This document shows positions 54,666 through 64,000 of a DNA stretch of 64,000 bases, in pieces. The notes below the pieces were generated by a model. The model did not search any database and was not told the DNA's origin. It saw only the letters and a program-made list of their open reading frames with translations. A program made the position numbers and the translations under genes. The DNA is from Halanaerobiales bacterium (GTDB lineage Bacteria > Bacillota > Halanaerobiia > Halanaerobiales > DTU029), in contig JANWJZ010000077.1 of assembly GCA_025451675.1 (NCBI GenBank), positions 62,001-126,000 of the forward strand. The letters run 5' to 3'. Each line of letters begins with the position of its first letter. The first letter of the stretch is position 1.

Positions 54666-56210
54666 TTATTTTGCATATTCTACGGATCTGGTTTCTCTGA
54701 TGACTACTACCTTTATCTGGCCGGGATAATCAAGATTGTTTTCAATATCCCTGGATAGATCTCTGGCCATTTTACTGGCAGTAATATCATCAATCTGTTC
54801 AGATTCAACTATAACCCTTAATTCTCTACCAGCCTGGATTGCATAGGCGTTTTCAACGCCTTTATAGCTATTCGCTATTTTTTCTAATTCTTCCAGTCTT
54901 TTAATATAAGACTCCAGCGTTTCCCTTCTTGCTCCAGGTCTGGCAGCGGAAATTGCGTCAGCAGCAGAGACAAGTACTGCTTCGATCGAGTTAAATTCAA
55001 TATCACCATGATGAGCTTCAATACAATGAATTACCTTTTCAGATTCGCCATATTTACGGGCAAGATCAACACCGATTTTAATATGTGGTCCTTCCACTTC
55101 ATGATCCACTGCTTTTCCTATATCATGAAGTAAGCCACCCCGTTTCGCAAGGGTCACATCAGCTCCAAGCTCGGCAGCCATAATTCCTGCCAGATAGGAT
55201 ACTTCCAGTGAGTGTTGTAATACATTTTGCCCATAACTTGTTCTAAAATGAAGTCTGCCTAAGAGTTTTATCAACTCGGGATGTAATCCATGTACACCTG
55301 CATCGAATGTAGCCTGTTCACCAAGCTCTTTGATATGTGCTTCCAGCTCATTCCTTGCCTTTTCAACCATCTCTTCAATACGGGCCGGATGAATTCTTCC
55401 ATCAGCAATTAGTTTTTCCAGAGCAATTCTGGCCACTTCTCTTCTAATCGGGTCAAAACCAGAAATCACCACAGCCTCAGGTGTATCGTCGATAATCAGG
55501 TCTATACCGGTTAAATTCTCCAGTGTCCGGATAGTCCTTCCTTCCCGCCCAATGATTCTGCCTTTCATTTCGTCATTTGGCAGGCTTACTACAGAGATAG
55601 TTGTTTCAGCAACATGATCAGCAGCACATCTCTGGATTGCCAGCGAGATAATCTCCCGGGCTTTTTTCTCGGCCTCTTCTTTTAGCTTGAGTTCTTTCTC
55701 TTTAATCAATTTTGCAAATTCGTATTCCAGTTCCTCTTCAACTTTTTTGAAGAGAAACTCTTTTGCCTCATTTTCTGTAAATTTAGAAATCTGCTCTAAA
55801 GTTTGAATTTCCTTATCCTTTAAGGCAACTATTTCTTTTTCAAGGTTGTTTAAGTGATTTTCTTTATCCCTTATACTCTGTTCCTTTCTCTCAATAACCT
55901 CTGCCCTTTTATCCAGAGATTCTTCTTTGTGCATTAAACGGTTTTCCAGCCTCTGTAATTCACTGCGCCTTCTCTGATTTTCTCTGTCTGTTTCTTCCTT
56001 TATTCTATGAGCAGTTTCTTTTGCTTCAAGGATTATTTCCCTATGTTTTGATTCTGCCTCACGAGTGGCTTCTTCAAGAATTTTCTTTGCTTCTTCTTCT
56101 GCAGTCTGTATTTTAGCTTCAGCAATATATTTTCTAACAAGATAACCTATAAGGATACCTATAGGGATAGAGATCAAAACATATATTACACCTCCACTAA
56201 TCCTATTCAC
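54666..56210 (-). CDS. rny: Ribonuclease Y
   Basis: 514 residues: an N-terminal membrane helix (about 7-25), a long coiled coil (about 30-200), a KH domain (about 205-265, [15 protein letters not shown]) and an HD domain with [15 protein letters not shown]. RNase Y starts mRNA decay at the membrane. It starts at GTG 56210, where GGGGG is very close; a downstream start within the first 12 codons is possible. It has its own promoter. Confidence 0.96.
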   Translation of the reverse strand: MNRISGGVIYVLISIPIGILIGYLVRKYIAEAKIQTAEEEAKKILEEATREAESKHREIILEAKETAHRIKEETDRENQRRRSELQRLENRLMHKEESLDKRAEVIERKEQSIRDKENHLNNLEKEIVALKDKEIQTLEQISKFTENEAKEFLFKKVEEELEYEFAKLIKEKELKLKEEAEKKAREIISLAIQRCAADHVAETTISVVSLPNDEMKGRIIGREGRTIRTLENLTGIDLIIDDTPEAVVISGFDPIRREVARIALEKLIADGRIHPARIEEMVEKARNELEAHIKELGEQATFDAGVHGLHPELIKLLGRLHFRTSYGQNVLQHSLEVSYLAGIMAAELGADVTLAKRGGLLHDIGKAVDHEVEGPHIKIGVDLARKYGESEKVIHCIEAHHGDIEFNSIEAVLVSAADAISAARPGARRETLESYIKRLEELEKIANSYKGVENAYAIQAGRELRVIVESEQIDDITASKMARDLSRDIENNLDYPGQIKVVVIRETRSVEYAK

Positions 56211-56273
56211 CCCCTATCTTTAATTGTAAATATATATCGAACTTATCTTGAAATCGGGAAAACGCCTGATATT

Positions 56274-56302
56274 ATTTTATATCTTTTCCTTACAACTGTC
56301 AA
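56274..56302 (-). promoter_or_regulatory. Promoter of rny
   Basis: On the minus strand TTGACA (56302-56297), a 17-base spacer and TAAAAT (56279-56274). Confidence 0.8.
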
Positions 56303-56324
56303 GAAAACAGCACTATATAAAGAA

Positions 56325-56352
56325 AAAGATGTGTCTTAACACATCTTTTTCT
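56325..56352 (-). terminator. Terminator overlapping the end of recX
   Basis: AAAAAGATGTG and CACATCTTTTT arms; the recX stop at 56336 lies inside the hairpin. Confidence 0.87.
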
Positions 56353-56803
56353 CATGAAGGATAAGAATTATTTCTCCTATTATATCTGGGGAAAAACCCT
56401 TATTATAAAGATATCTTTTCAATTTATTTGTGTCTTTATCGCGGCTATTTAAATTTAACCATTTCCGGGCCAGAGAAAGCCCCATTTCCAGCTCTTTTTC
56501 CGGATCCAGTAAGTCTTTCAGGGTCCTTTCAATAATTTCCTCCCCTATCCCTTTAGCAGCAAGCTCCTTTATCAATAAATATCTACCCCTGGGCCGGTGT
56601 TTTAAACGGTATTTTATCCATTTACAGGCAAAATCCCTGTCATTCAAATATCCAGCATCCTGGAGATACTCAATGGCCTCATCTATTTTTTCTTCCCGAT
56701 AACCTTTTTGCAGGAGCCTTTCCTTCAGTTCATAAGAACTACGTTCCCGGTATGATAATAAATTGAAAATTTGATCTTTTATTTCCTGTAATTCTTTATC
56801 CAC
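56336..56803 (-). CDS. recX: Regulatory protein RecX
   Basis: 155 residues with three-helix repeats: LLSYRERSSYELKERLLQKG and IEYLQDAGYLNDRDFACKWI are characteristic. RecX limits RecA filaments. The GTG start shares its G with the recA TAG stop, giving tight coupling. SOS induction follows from the LexA box at recA. Confidence 0.94.
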   Translation of the reverse strand: MDKELQEIKDQIFNLLSYRERSSYELKERLLQKGYREEKIDEAIEYLQDAGYLNDRDFACKWIKYRLKHRPRGRYLLIKELAAKGIGEEIIERTLKDLLDPEKELEMGLSLARKWLNLNSRDKDTNKLKRYLYNKGFSPDIIGEIILILHEKKMC

Positions 56804-57825
56804 TATTCTTCTTCACCAGCTGCAGTTTCTTCTTCGATTAGTCCCAGGCCTTCTCTGATCTTCCTGTCTATTTCCTCCATCAGGTCAGGATTATCTTCCA
56901 GGAATTTTTTAGCATTTTCCCTACCTTGTCCTAATCTTTCATCTCCATAGGAATACCAGGAGCCGGCTTTATCAATAATTCCCATTTCTACACCTATGTC
57001 CAGGATACAACCGGAAGTAGAAATACCTGTTCCATACATGATATCAAAGGTGGCCTGTTTGAAGGGCGGGGCAACTTTATTTTTTACAACCTTTACAACA
57101 GTCTGGGCCCCGATGGATTCATCACCATCTTTTATGGTCTGGGTACGCCTGATTTCCATTCTGACGGAAGCATAGAATTTTAACGCCCGGCCGCCAGGTG
57201 TAGTTTCAGGATTACCGAAGATAACACCAACTTTTTCCCTGATTTGATTGATAAATATACAGGTTGTCTTTGTTTTACTGATAGCACCGGACAATTTTCG
57301 CATAGCCTGGGACATTAAACGGGCCTGTAAACCCACATGGGTATCGCCCATCTCTCCATCTAACTCTGCTTTCGGTACCAGTGCTGCTACGGAGTCGATT
57401 ACTATGACATCGATGGCATTACTTCTAACAAGGGCCTCTGCTATTTCCAGCGCTTCTTCGCCATTATTGGGCTGTGAGATAAGCAGGCTATCAATATCTA
57501 CACCCAGGTTTTCAGCATAACGGGGATCAAGAGCATGCTCCGCATCAATAAAGGCAGCAATACCTCCCCTTTTTTGTGCCTCAGCGATTATATGTAAGGC
57601 CAGTGTTGTTTTACCTGAGGATTCTGGACCGTAGATCTCTATGATACGGCCCCGTGGTACTCCCCCTACCCCTAAAGCAACATCCAGCGTTAATGCACCT
57701 GTAGGAATAGTCTCAATGTTTAAAGCAGTAGCATCTCCCAATTTCATGATAGAGCCCTGCCCGAACTGTTTTTCAATCCTCTTTATAGCCATTTCCAGGG
57801 CCTGTTCTTTTTCGCTCTTAGACAA
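56803..57825 (-). CDS. recA: Recombinase RecA
   Basis: 340 residues with Walker [21 protein letters not shown] and the L2-adjacent [11 protein letters not shown]. RecA drives homologous recombination and LexA self-cleavage. The start is TTG at 57825, seven bases after GAGGTG; there is no ATG in frame nearby, so translation may be tuned low. Preceded by a promoter with a perfect LexA box. Confidence 0.97.
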   Translation of the reverse strand: MSKSEKEQALEMAIKRIEKQFGQGSIMKLGDATALNIETIPTGALTLDVALGVGGVPRGRIIEIYGPESSGKTTLALHIIAEAQKRGGIAAFIDAEHALDPRYAENLGVDIDSLLISQPNNGEEALEIAEALVRSNAIDVIVIDSVAALVPKAELDGEMGDTHVGLQARLMSQAMRKLSGAISKTKTTCIFINQIREKVGVIFGNPETTPGGRALKFYASVRMEIRRTQTIKDGDESIGAQTVVKVVKNKVAPPFKQATFDIMYGTGISTSGCILDIGVEMGIIDKAGSWYSYGDERLGQGRENAKKFLEDNPDLMEEIDRKIREGLGLIEEETAAGEEE

Positions 57826-57859
57826 TGAAATTCACCTCTTCCAATTTTTATCTAAACTA

Positions 57860-57888
57860 ATTATAGAACATTCGTTCACAAAAAGCAA
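57860..57888 (-). promoter_or_regulatory. SOS promoter of recA with LexA box
   Basis: On the minus strand TTGCTT (57888-57883), a 17-base spacer and TATAAT (57865-57860). GAACattcGTTC (57866-57877) is a perfect palindromic LexA site within the spacer. Confidence 0.88.
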
Positions 57889-57892
57889 GGGT

Positions 57893-58459
57893 TTAATCTC
57901 TGTTTTCCATTAAATTAATGCTATAGAGCTCTTTATATATAGGGCCCTCTCTCTTTAGAATGCTTAGCATCAGGCTGATTTTATCAATTTTCATTTCAAA
58001 AGCGGAGAAATCGAGCTGCCGGTATTCCTTTAATATAGTGGAAATCTTTCCTCTATCGGCTTTGTCCTTTACTCTTCCGATAGTAAGGTGAGCTGTGTAG
58101 GATGAAGAGGGATTACCGGAAAATTGTTCTTCCAGTTCCTTATATAGTTTCTGTAAAATATCATTTTTGTCATCGATACCCACATAAATAACTCTGGGTT
58201 TTTCTAAAGCAGGAAAAGCAGCAATCCGGGAAAATTTAATGGATTGCTGCCTGTTATTTGTCGCTACAGAGGAGATTATCTCTTTTATCTTACCAATCTC
58301 CTTCTCCTCTATTTCACCTAAAAATTTTAAAGTAATATGCCAGTTTTCCTTTCTTACCCATCTTATATCCCCGCGAATCTCTTCCTGTAGATCAGTGATT
58401 TTACTGTGGATTCCTTCCTTTATAAGGGCTGGTATGTTGACTGCTATAAATAGGCGCAA
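57893..58459 (-). CDS. thpR: RNA 2',3'-cyclic phosphodiesterase (2H family)
   Basis: 188 residues. The two HxTx motifs are HITLKF (near 43) and HLTIGR (near 126). ThpR opens 2',3'-cyclic phosphates on RNA; older names call it 2'-5' RNA ligase. TTG start at 58459, with GGGG eight bases before that overlaps the end of the TPR gene. It lies just upstream of the recA promoter. Confidence 0.93.
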   Translation of the reverse strand: MRLFIAVNIPALIKEGIHSKITDLQEEIRGDIRWVRKENWHITLKFLGEIEEKEIGKIKEIISSVATNNRQQSIKFSRIAAFPALEKPRVIYVGIDDKNDILQKLYKELEEQFSGNPSSSYTAHLTIGRVKDKADRGKISTILKEYRQLDFSAFEMKIDKISLMLSILKREGPIYKELYSINLMENRD

Positions 58460-58462
58460 GGC

Positions 58463-59617
58463 TTATTCCCCCTGTAGTCTGTTTAATAACAATCTTGCTT
58501 CATTATTACTACTGTCCAGGTGCAAGGTCTTACGCAACTCTTCGATGGCTGCTTCCTTCATGCCCATCTGAATATAGGCCAAGGCCAGGCGGAAATGAGC
58601 ATCAGGATATTCTGGATTATATTCCAGTGCCTTCAGATATTGGGCCATTGCTTTGTAGGTTTCTTCATTTTTCAGGTATAGGTCACCAAGGGACAAATAA
58701 GCCCGTACGTAACTTCTGTTATAGCTGATGGCCTGTTCATAATAATTTATGGCCAGCTCATAATTTTGTTCAACTCTGTTATATATTTCGCCCAGGTAAT
58801 AATAAGCCTGATAAATATTGGGATTTTCGTTTATTACCCGCCGGAATTCCTCTATAGCCTTTTGATAATCCCTGTTATGATAATAAGCCAGGGCCAGGTT
58901 TGTTCTAATAGCAACCATGGTGCTATCCAGATTCAGACCCCTGCTTAATACATCAATAGCTTTTGTATATTCCCCTTTTTCCAGATAGATGTCACCCAGA
59001 TTGATGTATATAGAGATATTATCTGGATTATTCTGCAGGGCTTTTGCATAAAGGTCCAGGGCAGCGTCCAGTTTGCCGGCCTCTTTATAAATAGTGGCCA
59101 GATTTATATAATCTGAAACAATATGGCCTTTTTTAATGGCAGTTTCATATTGCTCTGCTGCCAGTTCCAGGTTACCCAGCCCCTGGTAGGCCATGGCAAG
59201 ATCACTGTGTAATCGGGCTGATGAAATACCAAGGCTTTTAGCCTTTTCCAGTTCTTTTCTGGCTTCATTATAGAAGGGGCTATCATAGGTCTGATCTTTA
59301 TTCAGATATAGTTCACCCAGCTTCCAGTGAATCATGCCAAAACTATACCCTTTTTCCGCCAGTAAATTAATATTACCTTTAGCTTTAACTATGTCCTTCA
59401 GTTCCAGATAGGATAAAGTCTGATAGTATAATGCTTCTATATTATTTTCATCCTCTATTAAGACTTCCTGGAATTTTTCAACAGCCTCTCTGTACATCTT
59501 ATTGTAATAATCATTTATCCCCTGTAGAAACAAATTATCTTCTGCCCTTATCAGTAAAGAAGAAAAGGTAAAAAGGACAATTAAAACAATCAAAGTCTTA
59601 AAATATTTATTTCTCAC
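58463..59617 (-). CDS. Secreted TPR-repeat protein
   Basis: 384 residues. A signal peptide or anchor (about 8-26) is followed by about nine TPRs (for example NLATIYKEAGKLDAALDLYA and YLSLGDLYLKNEETYKAMA). GTG start with GGAGG about nine bases before. It faces outside the cytoplasm; the partner is unknown. The product is in the same family as the TPR proteins at 18-734 and 29160-29819. It sits between cinA and thpR. Confidence 0.88.
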   Translation of the reverse strand: MRNKYFKTLIVLIVLFTFSSLLIRAEDNLFLQGINDYYNKMYREAVEKFQEVLIEDENNIEALYYQTLSYLELKDIVKAKGNINLLAEKGYSFGMIHWKLGELYLNKDQTYDSPFYNEARKELEKAKSLGISSARLHSDLAMAYQGLGNLELAAEQYETAIKKGHIVSDYINLATIYKEAGKLDAALDLYAKALQNNPDNISIYINLGDIYLEKGEYTKAIDVLSRGLNLDSTMVAIRTNLALAYYHNRDYQKAIEEFRRVINENPNIYQAYYYLGEIYNRVEQNYELAINYYEQAISYNRSYVRAYLSLGDLYLKNEETYKAMAQYLKALEYNPEYPDAHFRLALAYIQMGMKEAAIEELRKTLHLDSSNNEARLLLNRLQGE

Positions 59618-59700
59618 CAGACTCTGCCTCCTTTTATTAATTTCTCTGTTTTCAATAGCCGGAAAGAAATTGTAAAGATAGTTATATTATTCTCTAATAT

Positions 59701-60204
59701 CTATGCAAAATCCTCTTTTCCGGAAATGTATTTATATGTAAAATATAAAGCATATTCTGTACTCTGCCATTTATTTTCTTCCCGGTCTCCTTTTAATTCC
59801 AACCTGTATACTTCCACATCCTCCTGAAAAGCAAGGCCAATATAGACAAGGCCGACCGGCTTCTCTTTACTGCCTCCGTCTGGTCCGGCAATCCCGGTTA
59901 TGGCTATACCCAGATCTGTATTCAGGAGCTTTTTGATATTGACAGCCATTTCCCTGGCTGTCTCTTCACTCACTGCACCATATTTAGCTAAAGTATCCCT
60001 TTCTACCTGTAATTGTTTTACCTTTACTTCATTACTATAGGCAATGATTCCGCCCATAAAATAGGCAGAACTGCCGGGTACATCAGTAATCCTGCTGCCC
60101 AGGAGCCCGCCGGTGCAGGACTCGGCCACCGCAATGGTTAAATTCCTCCTGGCCAGTTCTTCACCCAATATCAACTCTAAATTCTCTTTTAAAATCTCTC
60201 TCAT
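59701..60204 (-). CDS. CinA C-terminal domain, nicotinamide-nucleotide amidase
   Basis: 167 residues, only the PncC/CinA_C half. AVAESCTGGLLGSRITDVPG, GAVSEETAREMA and ITGIAGPDGGS are the active-site segments of NMN deamidase. Many Firmicutes have full CinA with an N-terminal MoCF domain; here that half is missing. It recycles NMN from NAD use. Its place upstream of recA matches cinA in Bacillus. Confidence 0.93.
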   Translation of the reverse strand: MREILKENLELILGEELARRNLTIAVAESCTGGLLGSRITDVPGSSAYFMGGIIAYSNEVKVKQLQVERDTLAKYGAVSEETAREMAVNIKKLLNTDLGIAITGIAGPDGGSKEKPVGLVYIGLAFQEDVEVYRLELKGDREENKWQSTEYALYFTYKYISGKEDFA

Positions 60205-60289
60205 TTTCCCACTCTTTCCTCTTACTTTATATTAATCATATTATAACATATTTAAAAGATATTTTTAATTTTCATTCTACATAAAAAAA

Positions 60290-60312
60290 AGCCTGTTAAT
60301 TATCTAACAGGC
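60290..60312 (-). terminator. Terminator after the FtsH-like gene
   Basis: AGCCTGTTA and TAACAGGCT arms (loop in between), followed on the minus strand by TTTTTTTT. Confidence 0.87.
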
Positions 60313-60315
60313 TAT

Positions 60316-61791
60316 TCAGGCCACTTTTTCTTCTGTTAATAGTTCCCTTAATTTATCACCGGAGAAACTTTCCTGGGCAAGCAGTTCCCCTGCTATCTTT
60401 TCTATCAATTCTTTATGCTTCTCAATAATTATCTTTACCTCTGCCTCTATACGCCTTAATATAATAGACATTTCCTCATATAGAACCTTCTCCGGAATGG
60501 TATCCTTATCTACAACTCCTAGTTCACTCATACCTGCTTCGATCATGATTTTAACCAGTCTGGTTGCCTGTTTAAAATCATTGCTTGCACCGGTACTTTT
60601 ACTTGCCAATAATACTTCTTCTGCTACAGAGCCGGCAATGGCAATACTGATCTGTTTTTCCAGATAATCCTTAGTGTGCAGATACAGATCATCAGCCGGA
60701 TTATGCCGTACATAGCCCAGTGCCCTACCCCGGGAACTGATACTTATAACAGAAACAGAACCGGGATTCATGATTTCGCCAAGCAAGGCATGCCCTGTTT
60801 CATGGATGGCCACCCTTTTTAGCTCTTCTTTATTCGGTTTCCTATCCAATTTTTCACCCATTATCACTTTATCAATGGCTTCTATAAAATGTTTCTGACA
60901 AATAAAGGGGCTCTTCTCCCTTAAAGCAAGTATTGCTGCCTCATTGGCCAGGTTTTCCAGATGGGCACCGGAAAAGCTAAAGGTCTCCCTGGCTATCTCT
61001 TCAAGGTCCACCTTCGGAGACAGGGGTTTATTTGCTGTATGAATCTTCAGGATGCTCAATCTCCCATCTTTATCGGGCAGGTCTACATTTACAATCCGGT
61101 CAAAACGGCCAGGTCTCAATAAAGCTGGATCCAGTACATCCATCCTGTTGGTGGCTGCCATTATCAGTATCTGCACATCATCATCGATAGATAAGCCATC
61201 CATTTCCACCAGCAATTGGTTTAAAGTCTGGTCATATTCCATATGGCTGCTTACCTGTCCCCTGGTACTGCCCAGGACATCTATTTCATCAATAAAAATA
61301 ATGGCACTATTTTTACCACTCTTTCTGGCACTATTGCGGGCATTTTTAAACAAATTCCTTATCCTCTTCGCCCCCAGGCCAGCGTACATCTCTATAAACT
61401 CACTGCCTGATGCAGAGATAAAAATAGAATCTGTATAATGAGCTGCTGCCTTCGCTAAAAGGGTTTTACCGGTACCGGGAGGCCCGTTCAATAAAATACC
61501 CTTTATCGCCCTGATCCCCATCTCTTTTATAGCCGGTAAGTCTTTTAAAAAATCAAGGGCTTCTAAAAGCTCTTTTTTGGCAGTCTCCTGGCCGCCTATT
61601 TCCTTAAAATCGATCAGGGGTATCTTTTTAGTATCAGTATTAGTATCCATTCTTTCTACTCCACCAGTACCCAGCTGCCAGACAAAATAGGCCAGAAAAC
61701 CAAGAAATAGAAATGGAAATATATTAAAACCCTGGATAATTAAAATAATAATTACCCCCAATAAAATCCCTAAAGCTAATTCTCCTAACAT
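60316..61791 (-). CDS. Compact FtsH-like AAA+ membrane metalloprotease
   Basis: 491 residues. Two membrane helices (about 4-20 and 23-39) are joined by only a few residues, so the periplasmic domain of FtsH is absent. The AAA+ core has GPPGTGKT (103-110), IIFIDEID and an SRH with RPGRFDR; the M41 protease has H330-E-T-G-H334 and the third zinc ligand Asp in GASNDFKQAT. FtsH is usually 600-650 residues. Its upstream neighbour is a membrane-anchored protein, possibly a partner. It is probably a second FtsH rather than the main one. Confidence 0.9.
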   Translation of the reverse strand: MLGELALGILLGVIIILIIQGFNIFPFLFLGFLAYFVWQLGTGGVERMDTNTDTKKIPLIDFKEIGGQETAKKELLEALDFLKDLPAIKEMGIRAIKGILLNGPPGTGKTLLAKAAAHYTDSIFISASGSEFIEMYAGLGAKRIRNLFKNARNSARKSGKNSAIIFIDEIDVLGSTRGQVSSHMEYDQTLNQLLVEMDGLSIDDDVQILIMAATNRMDVLDPALLRPGRFDRIVNVDLPDKDGRLSILKIHTANKPLSPKVDLEEIARETFSFSGAHLENLANEAAILALREKSPFICQKHFIEAIDKVIMGEKLDRKPNKEELKRVAIHETGHALLGEIMNPGSVSVISISSRGRALGYVRHNPADDLYLHTKDYLEKQISIAIAGSVAEEVLLASKSTGASNDFKQATRLVKIMIEAGMSELGVVDKDTIPEKVLYEEMSIILRRIEAEVKIIIEKHKELIEKIAGELLAQESFSGDKLRELLTEEKVA

Positions 61792-61795
61792 TTAT

Positions 61796-62332
61796 TCACC
61801 CTCCTTCCTTTATTCCAATATCATTATAGGGAATCCTGTAATAAAATGAATGATTATCTTTATCTAATTGAAGATAAACAGCCTGCCTGTCAACCCGGAC
61901 CAAGTATCCATCCAGTTCCTCTCTTCTGAGGATATCATCAATATTCTTTTTCATCTCCAGAAACCTTCCGGTACTTATACCTTCATAAAGGGCAAAGTGC
62001 ACCTGATAATAGATCTCTCTCAGTTCATTATCACTGTCGTTAATAATTATAATATCAGTATTCTTTTCACCCTTTACATTCTCCATAATTCCCTCTATCT
62101 CTTGATAAAGTTCGTAAAAATCTATACCGGGCAAAAAGCTTACCTGCAGTTCAGTACCCTTTTTATTTTCTAAAATCTCTATCTCTTTAATTCCTTCCAG
62201 AGAAGCAAGTTCATTTCTCAAAGGTTTATCAATCCGATATATAGCCAGTAAATATCGGGCAGCAAAAAAGAGGCCCACTATAAGCAGGGTAACAATTATA
62301 ACAATATATAGTTTTATGCCTCTAAATTCCAT
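61796..62332 (-). CDS. Membrane-anchored protein of unknown function
   Basis: 178 residues: one N-terminal membrane helix (about 7-29) and a soluble alpha/beta domain with no recognised motif. It ends four bases before the FtsH-like gene, so the two are co-translated; it may be a regulator or substrate-delivery partner. Nothing else can be said. Confidence 0.8.
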   Translation of the reverse strand: MEFRGIKLYIVIIVTLLIVGLFFAARYLLAIYRIDKPLRNELASLEGIKEIEILENKKGTELQVSFLPGIDFYELYQEIEGIMENVKGEKNTDIIIINDSDNELREIYYQVHFALYEGISTGRFLEMKKNIDDILRREELDGYLVRVDRQAVYLQLDKDNHSFYYRIPYNDIGIKEGG

Positions 62333-62420
62333 GTTCTACTCTCCTTTCTATAAGGCTTACCTGTTAATTATAACACCAGATACCGGCGTATAACAAATGT
62401 AATCTCTGGAAGAAAAAAAG

Positions 62421-62444
62421 AGGATAAAACTAATTATCCTCTGC
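62421..62444 (-). terminator. Terminator overlapping the end of pgsA
   Basis: AGAGGATAA and TTATCCTCT arms, with the pgsA stop at 62430 inside. T-rich on the minus strand. Confidence 0.8.
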
Positions 62445-62996
62445 GAAAAAGTCCAATTCTGCTTTCTTAAAATAATCCACCCCCGAGATAATGGTAACCA
62501 CTACCGCAAGCCAGAGCATTATCTCTTTTAGATAAAGGGGTAATGAGATGATATCCGGATCCAGGATTACCGCGATTATGGCAAATATCTGCAGGTTTGT
62601 TTTCCATTTTCCCCACTTGCTGGCTGCAATTACCTTCCCTTCACTGGCAGCTACGACCCGTAAACCAGTTACAGCAAATTCCCTTCCAATTATTATTATG
62701 GCAATCCAGGGTGATATCTCTTCCATGGCCACAAGAGAAATAAGGGCAGAAGAAACCAGTAATTTATCAGCCAGCGGGTCAACTATCTTGCCAAACTTGG
62801 TTATCACCTTATTTTTCCTGGCGATATACCCATCCAGACAATCTGTAATTGCAGCTATAATAAATATAATTAAAGCGAAAACTTTATAAATTAAGTTATG
62901 ATTACTTCCTACCAGAAGGAAAAACATAAAAAGAGGTACAAGGATTACCCGAATCAAAGTAATTCTATTTGCCAGGTTTAACTTCAGTTTTTTCAT
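62430..62996 (-). CDS. pgsA: CDP-diacylglycerol-glycerol-3-phosphate 3-phosphatidyltransferase
   Basis: 188 residues, membrane protein with the CDP-alcohol phosphatidyltransferase motif D(x2)DG(x2)AR(x8)G(x3)D(x3)D, read here as DCLDGYIARKNKVITKFGKI followed by DPLAD. It makes phosphatidylglycerol phosphate. AGGAGAG precedes the ATG at 62996. It overlaps the end of rimO by 32 bases, so the two are coupled. Confidence 0.96.
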   Translation of the reverse strand: MKKLKLNLANRITLIRVILVPLFMFFLLVGSNHNLIYKVFALIIFIIAAITDCLDGYIARKNKVITKFGKIVDPLADKLLVSSALISLVAMEEISPWIAIIIIGREFAVTGLRVVAASEGKVIAASKWGKWKTNLQIFAIIAVILDPDIISLPLYLKEIMLWLAVVVTIISGVDYFKKAELDFFAEDN

Positions 62997-64000
62997 TCAC
63001 TGTCTCTCCTATTAAATCATATTCAAAGGCTTCTGTAATCCTGCATGATACAATATCGCCTTTTTTAAGCTTCCCGTATTCAGGGATATAAACCATATTA
63101 TCAACCTCTGGAGCATCATATCTTGTGCGTCCAATGGCATATTCATCATTTAACTCATCAATCATAACTTCCAGGACTTTGCCTACATATTTCTGGTTAT
63201 TATTATAGGCTATCTCCTGCTGTATCTCCATCAGTCTATGAAATCTTTCCTCTTTAATTTCTTCTGGAACCTGTGGTTCTAATTTTGCCGCTGCTGTGCC
63301 TTCTTCCCTGGAATATTTAAAGACTCCCAGCCGGTCAAATCTAACTTCCTTTACAAAATCCAGCAGGTCTGCAAAATCTTCCTCTTCTTCACCGGGAAAA
63401 CCGACGATCAATGATGTCCTGAGGACTATATCAGGTATAATATCCCTTATTTTCTGGATTAATTCCAGTAACTCTTCCCTGCTGCCCCGCCGGTTCATCA
63501 GTTTTCTGATTTTATTTGATGAATGTTGTATTGGCAAATCTAGATAATGACAGATCCGGTCATCTTCATTCATCAAATCCAGCAATTCGAGGGGCAAGGT
63601 TTCAGGGTAACTATATAAAAGACGGAGCCACTGAAATTCCTTGTTTTTCAGTATCTCTTTTATTAATTCAGGCAAAACCCTTCTTCCATAGATATCTTCA
63701 CCATAACGGGTCAGGTCCTGGGCAATGAGGATAATCTCCTTTATCCCCTTTGTGGTTAAAAAGTCTATCTCTTTTTTGATATCTTCTATATTTCTGCTGT
63801 AAAAGGGGCCTCTTATTTTGGGAATAATGCAGTAACTGCAATGATTACTACATCCCTCGGCAATCTTCACATAGGCAAAATGAGAATCACTTATTATCCT
63901 GGGCTCATTTGCCCGGTATTTATAGGCTGGTTCACCAACACCATTGAATCTCTTTTTTGCCAGTACAGCATTTATGGCCTCATTGATATTCCCAAAGGTC
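62965..64000 (-). CDS. rimO: Ribosomal protein S12 methylthiotransferase, 5'-truncated by the window edge
   Basis: The frame stays open from 62965 to the right edge, about 345 residues of the roughly 440 usual, so the N-terminal MTTase domain is outside the window. The radical-SAM motif CSNHCSYC is visible, with GFPGEEEEDF and a C-terminal TRAM domain. RimO methylthiolates Asp of ribosomal protein S12. It is the relative of MiaB (38194-39522). The GTG at 63870 is internal and is not the start. Confidence 0.95.
   Translation of the reverse strand, partial: TFGNINEAINAVLAKKRFNGVGEPAYKYRANEPRIISDSHFAYVKIAEGCSNHCSYCIIPKIRGPFYSRNIEDIKKEIDFLTTKGIKEIILIAQDLTRYGEDIYGRRVLPELIKEILKNKEFQWLRLLYSYPETLPLELLDLMNEDDRICHYLDLPIQHSSNKIRKLMNRRGSREELLELIQKIRDIIPDIVLRTSLIVGFPGEEEEDFADLLDFVKEVRFDRLGVFKYSREEGTAAAKLEPQVPEEIKEERFHRLMEIQQEIAYNNNQKYVGKVLEVMIDELNDEYAIGRTRYDAPEVDNMVYIPEYGKLKKGDIVSCRITEAFEYDLIGETVNEKTEVKPGK

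Overview
The window is an AT-rich stretch of a bacterial chromosome. Its gene content points to an anaerobic, endospore-forming Firmicute with an outer membrane, most likely a member of the Halanaerobiales; this placement is an inference from gene content, not from a search. Spore genes (SpoVS, SpmA/SpmB, a SpoVK-like AAA+ ATPase, a SpoIID-like enzyme, a SleB-type hydrolase) lie beside a TonB-ExbB-ExbD energiser and an S-layer-homology (SLH) coiled-coil protein. Anaerobic life is shown by a class III ribonucleotide reductase, rubredoxin and a ferredoxin-like aldo-keto reductase. I see no insertion sequence, prophage or CRISPR array; this is mainly core chromosome.

Layout. 1-7.3 kb (mostly + strand): envelope and wall genes (TPR proteins, MerR regulator, TPR-SpoIID protein, two LysM/M23 endopeptidases), an MBL-fold hydrolase and trmL. 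7.3-10.2 kb (-): the nrdD-nrdG operon followed by a 51-codon gene that carries the glycyl-radical segment missing from NrdD, with two NrdR-like boxes upstream. 10.5-10.8 kb: tRNA-Lys, initiator tRNA-Met and tRNA-Phe. 10.8-24.3 kb: Xer-type recombinase, glutaredoxin, a MotA/ExbB-like membrane protein, rlmD, hslO, a heterodimeric ABC exporter, aldo-keto and flavin reductases, a lone trpB, DegV and a nitroreductase. 24.5-26.4 kb: an SOS module (serine recombinase, YneA-like LysM protein, divergent lexA) with three LexA-type boxes. 26.5-29.2 kb: PHP phosphatase and serA.

29.2-64 kb is nearly all on the minus strand and, read from high to low coordinates, keeps the Bacillus-like order rimO, pgsA, cinA(C-terminal), recA, recX, rny, ymdB, spoVS, then miaB, mutS, mutL, miaA, a spoVK-like gene and hfq, with lexA beyond. 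Inserted between spoVS and miaB are a dipeptidase, spmA-spmB, a six-gene envelope cluster (exbB-exbD-tonB, a secreted cohesin-like protein, an SLH coiled-coil protein, a SleB-like hydrolase), a divergent gyrB/gyrA-type topoisomerase pair, an alpha/beta hydrolase and rubredoxin. Between miaA and hfq sits a tightly overlapping set: AAA+ ATPase, small GTPase, a shortened UbiA-like membrane protein and a small CxxC membrane protein.

Most notable: the split NrdD; the AAA+/GTPase/mini-UbiA set; the TonB-cohesin-SLH cluster; an M23 peptidase whose HxH motif reads HLD; and a compact FtsH-like protease that lacks the periplasmic domain. TTG and GTG starts are frequent (recA, mutS, rubredoxin, spmB, thpR), so several starts below were set by Shine-Dalgarno spacing.
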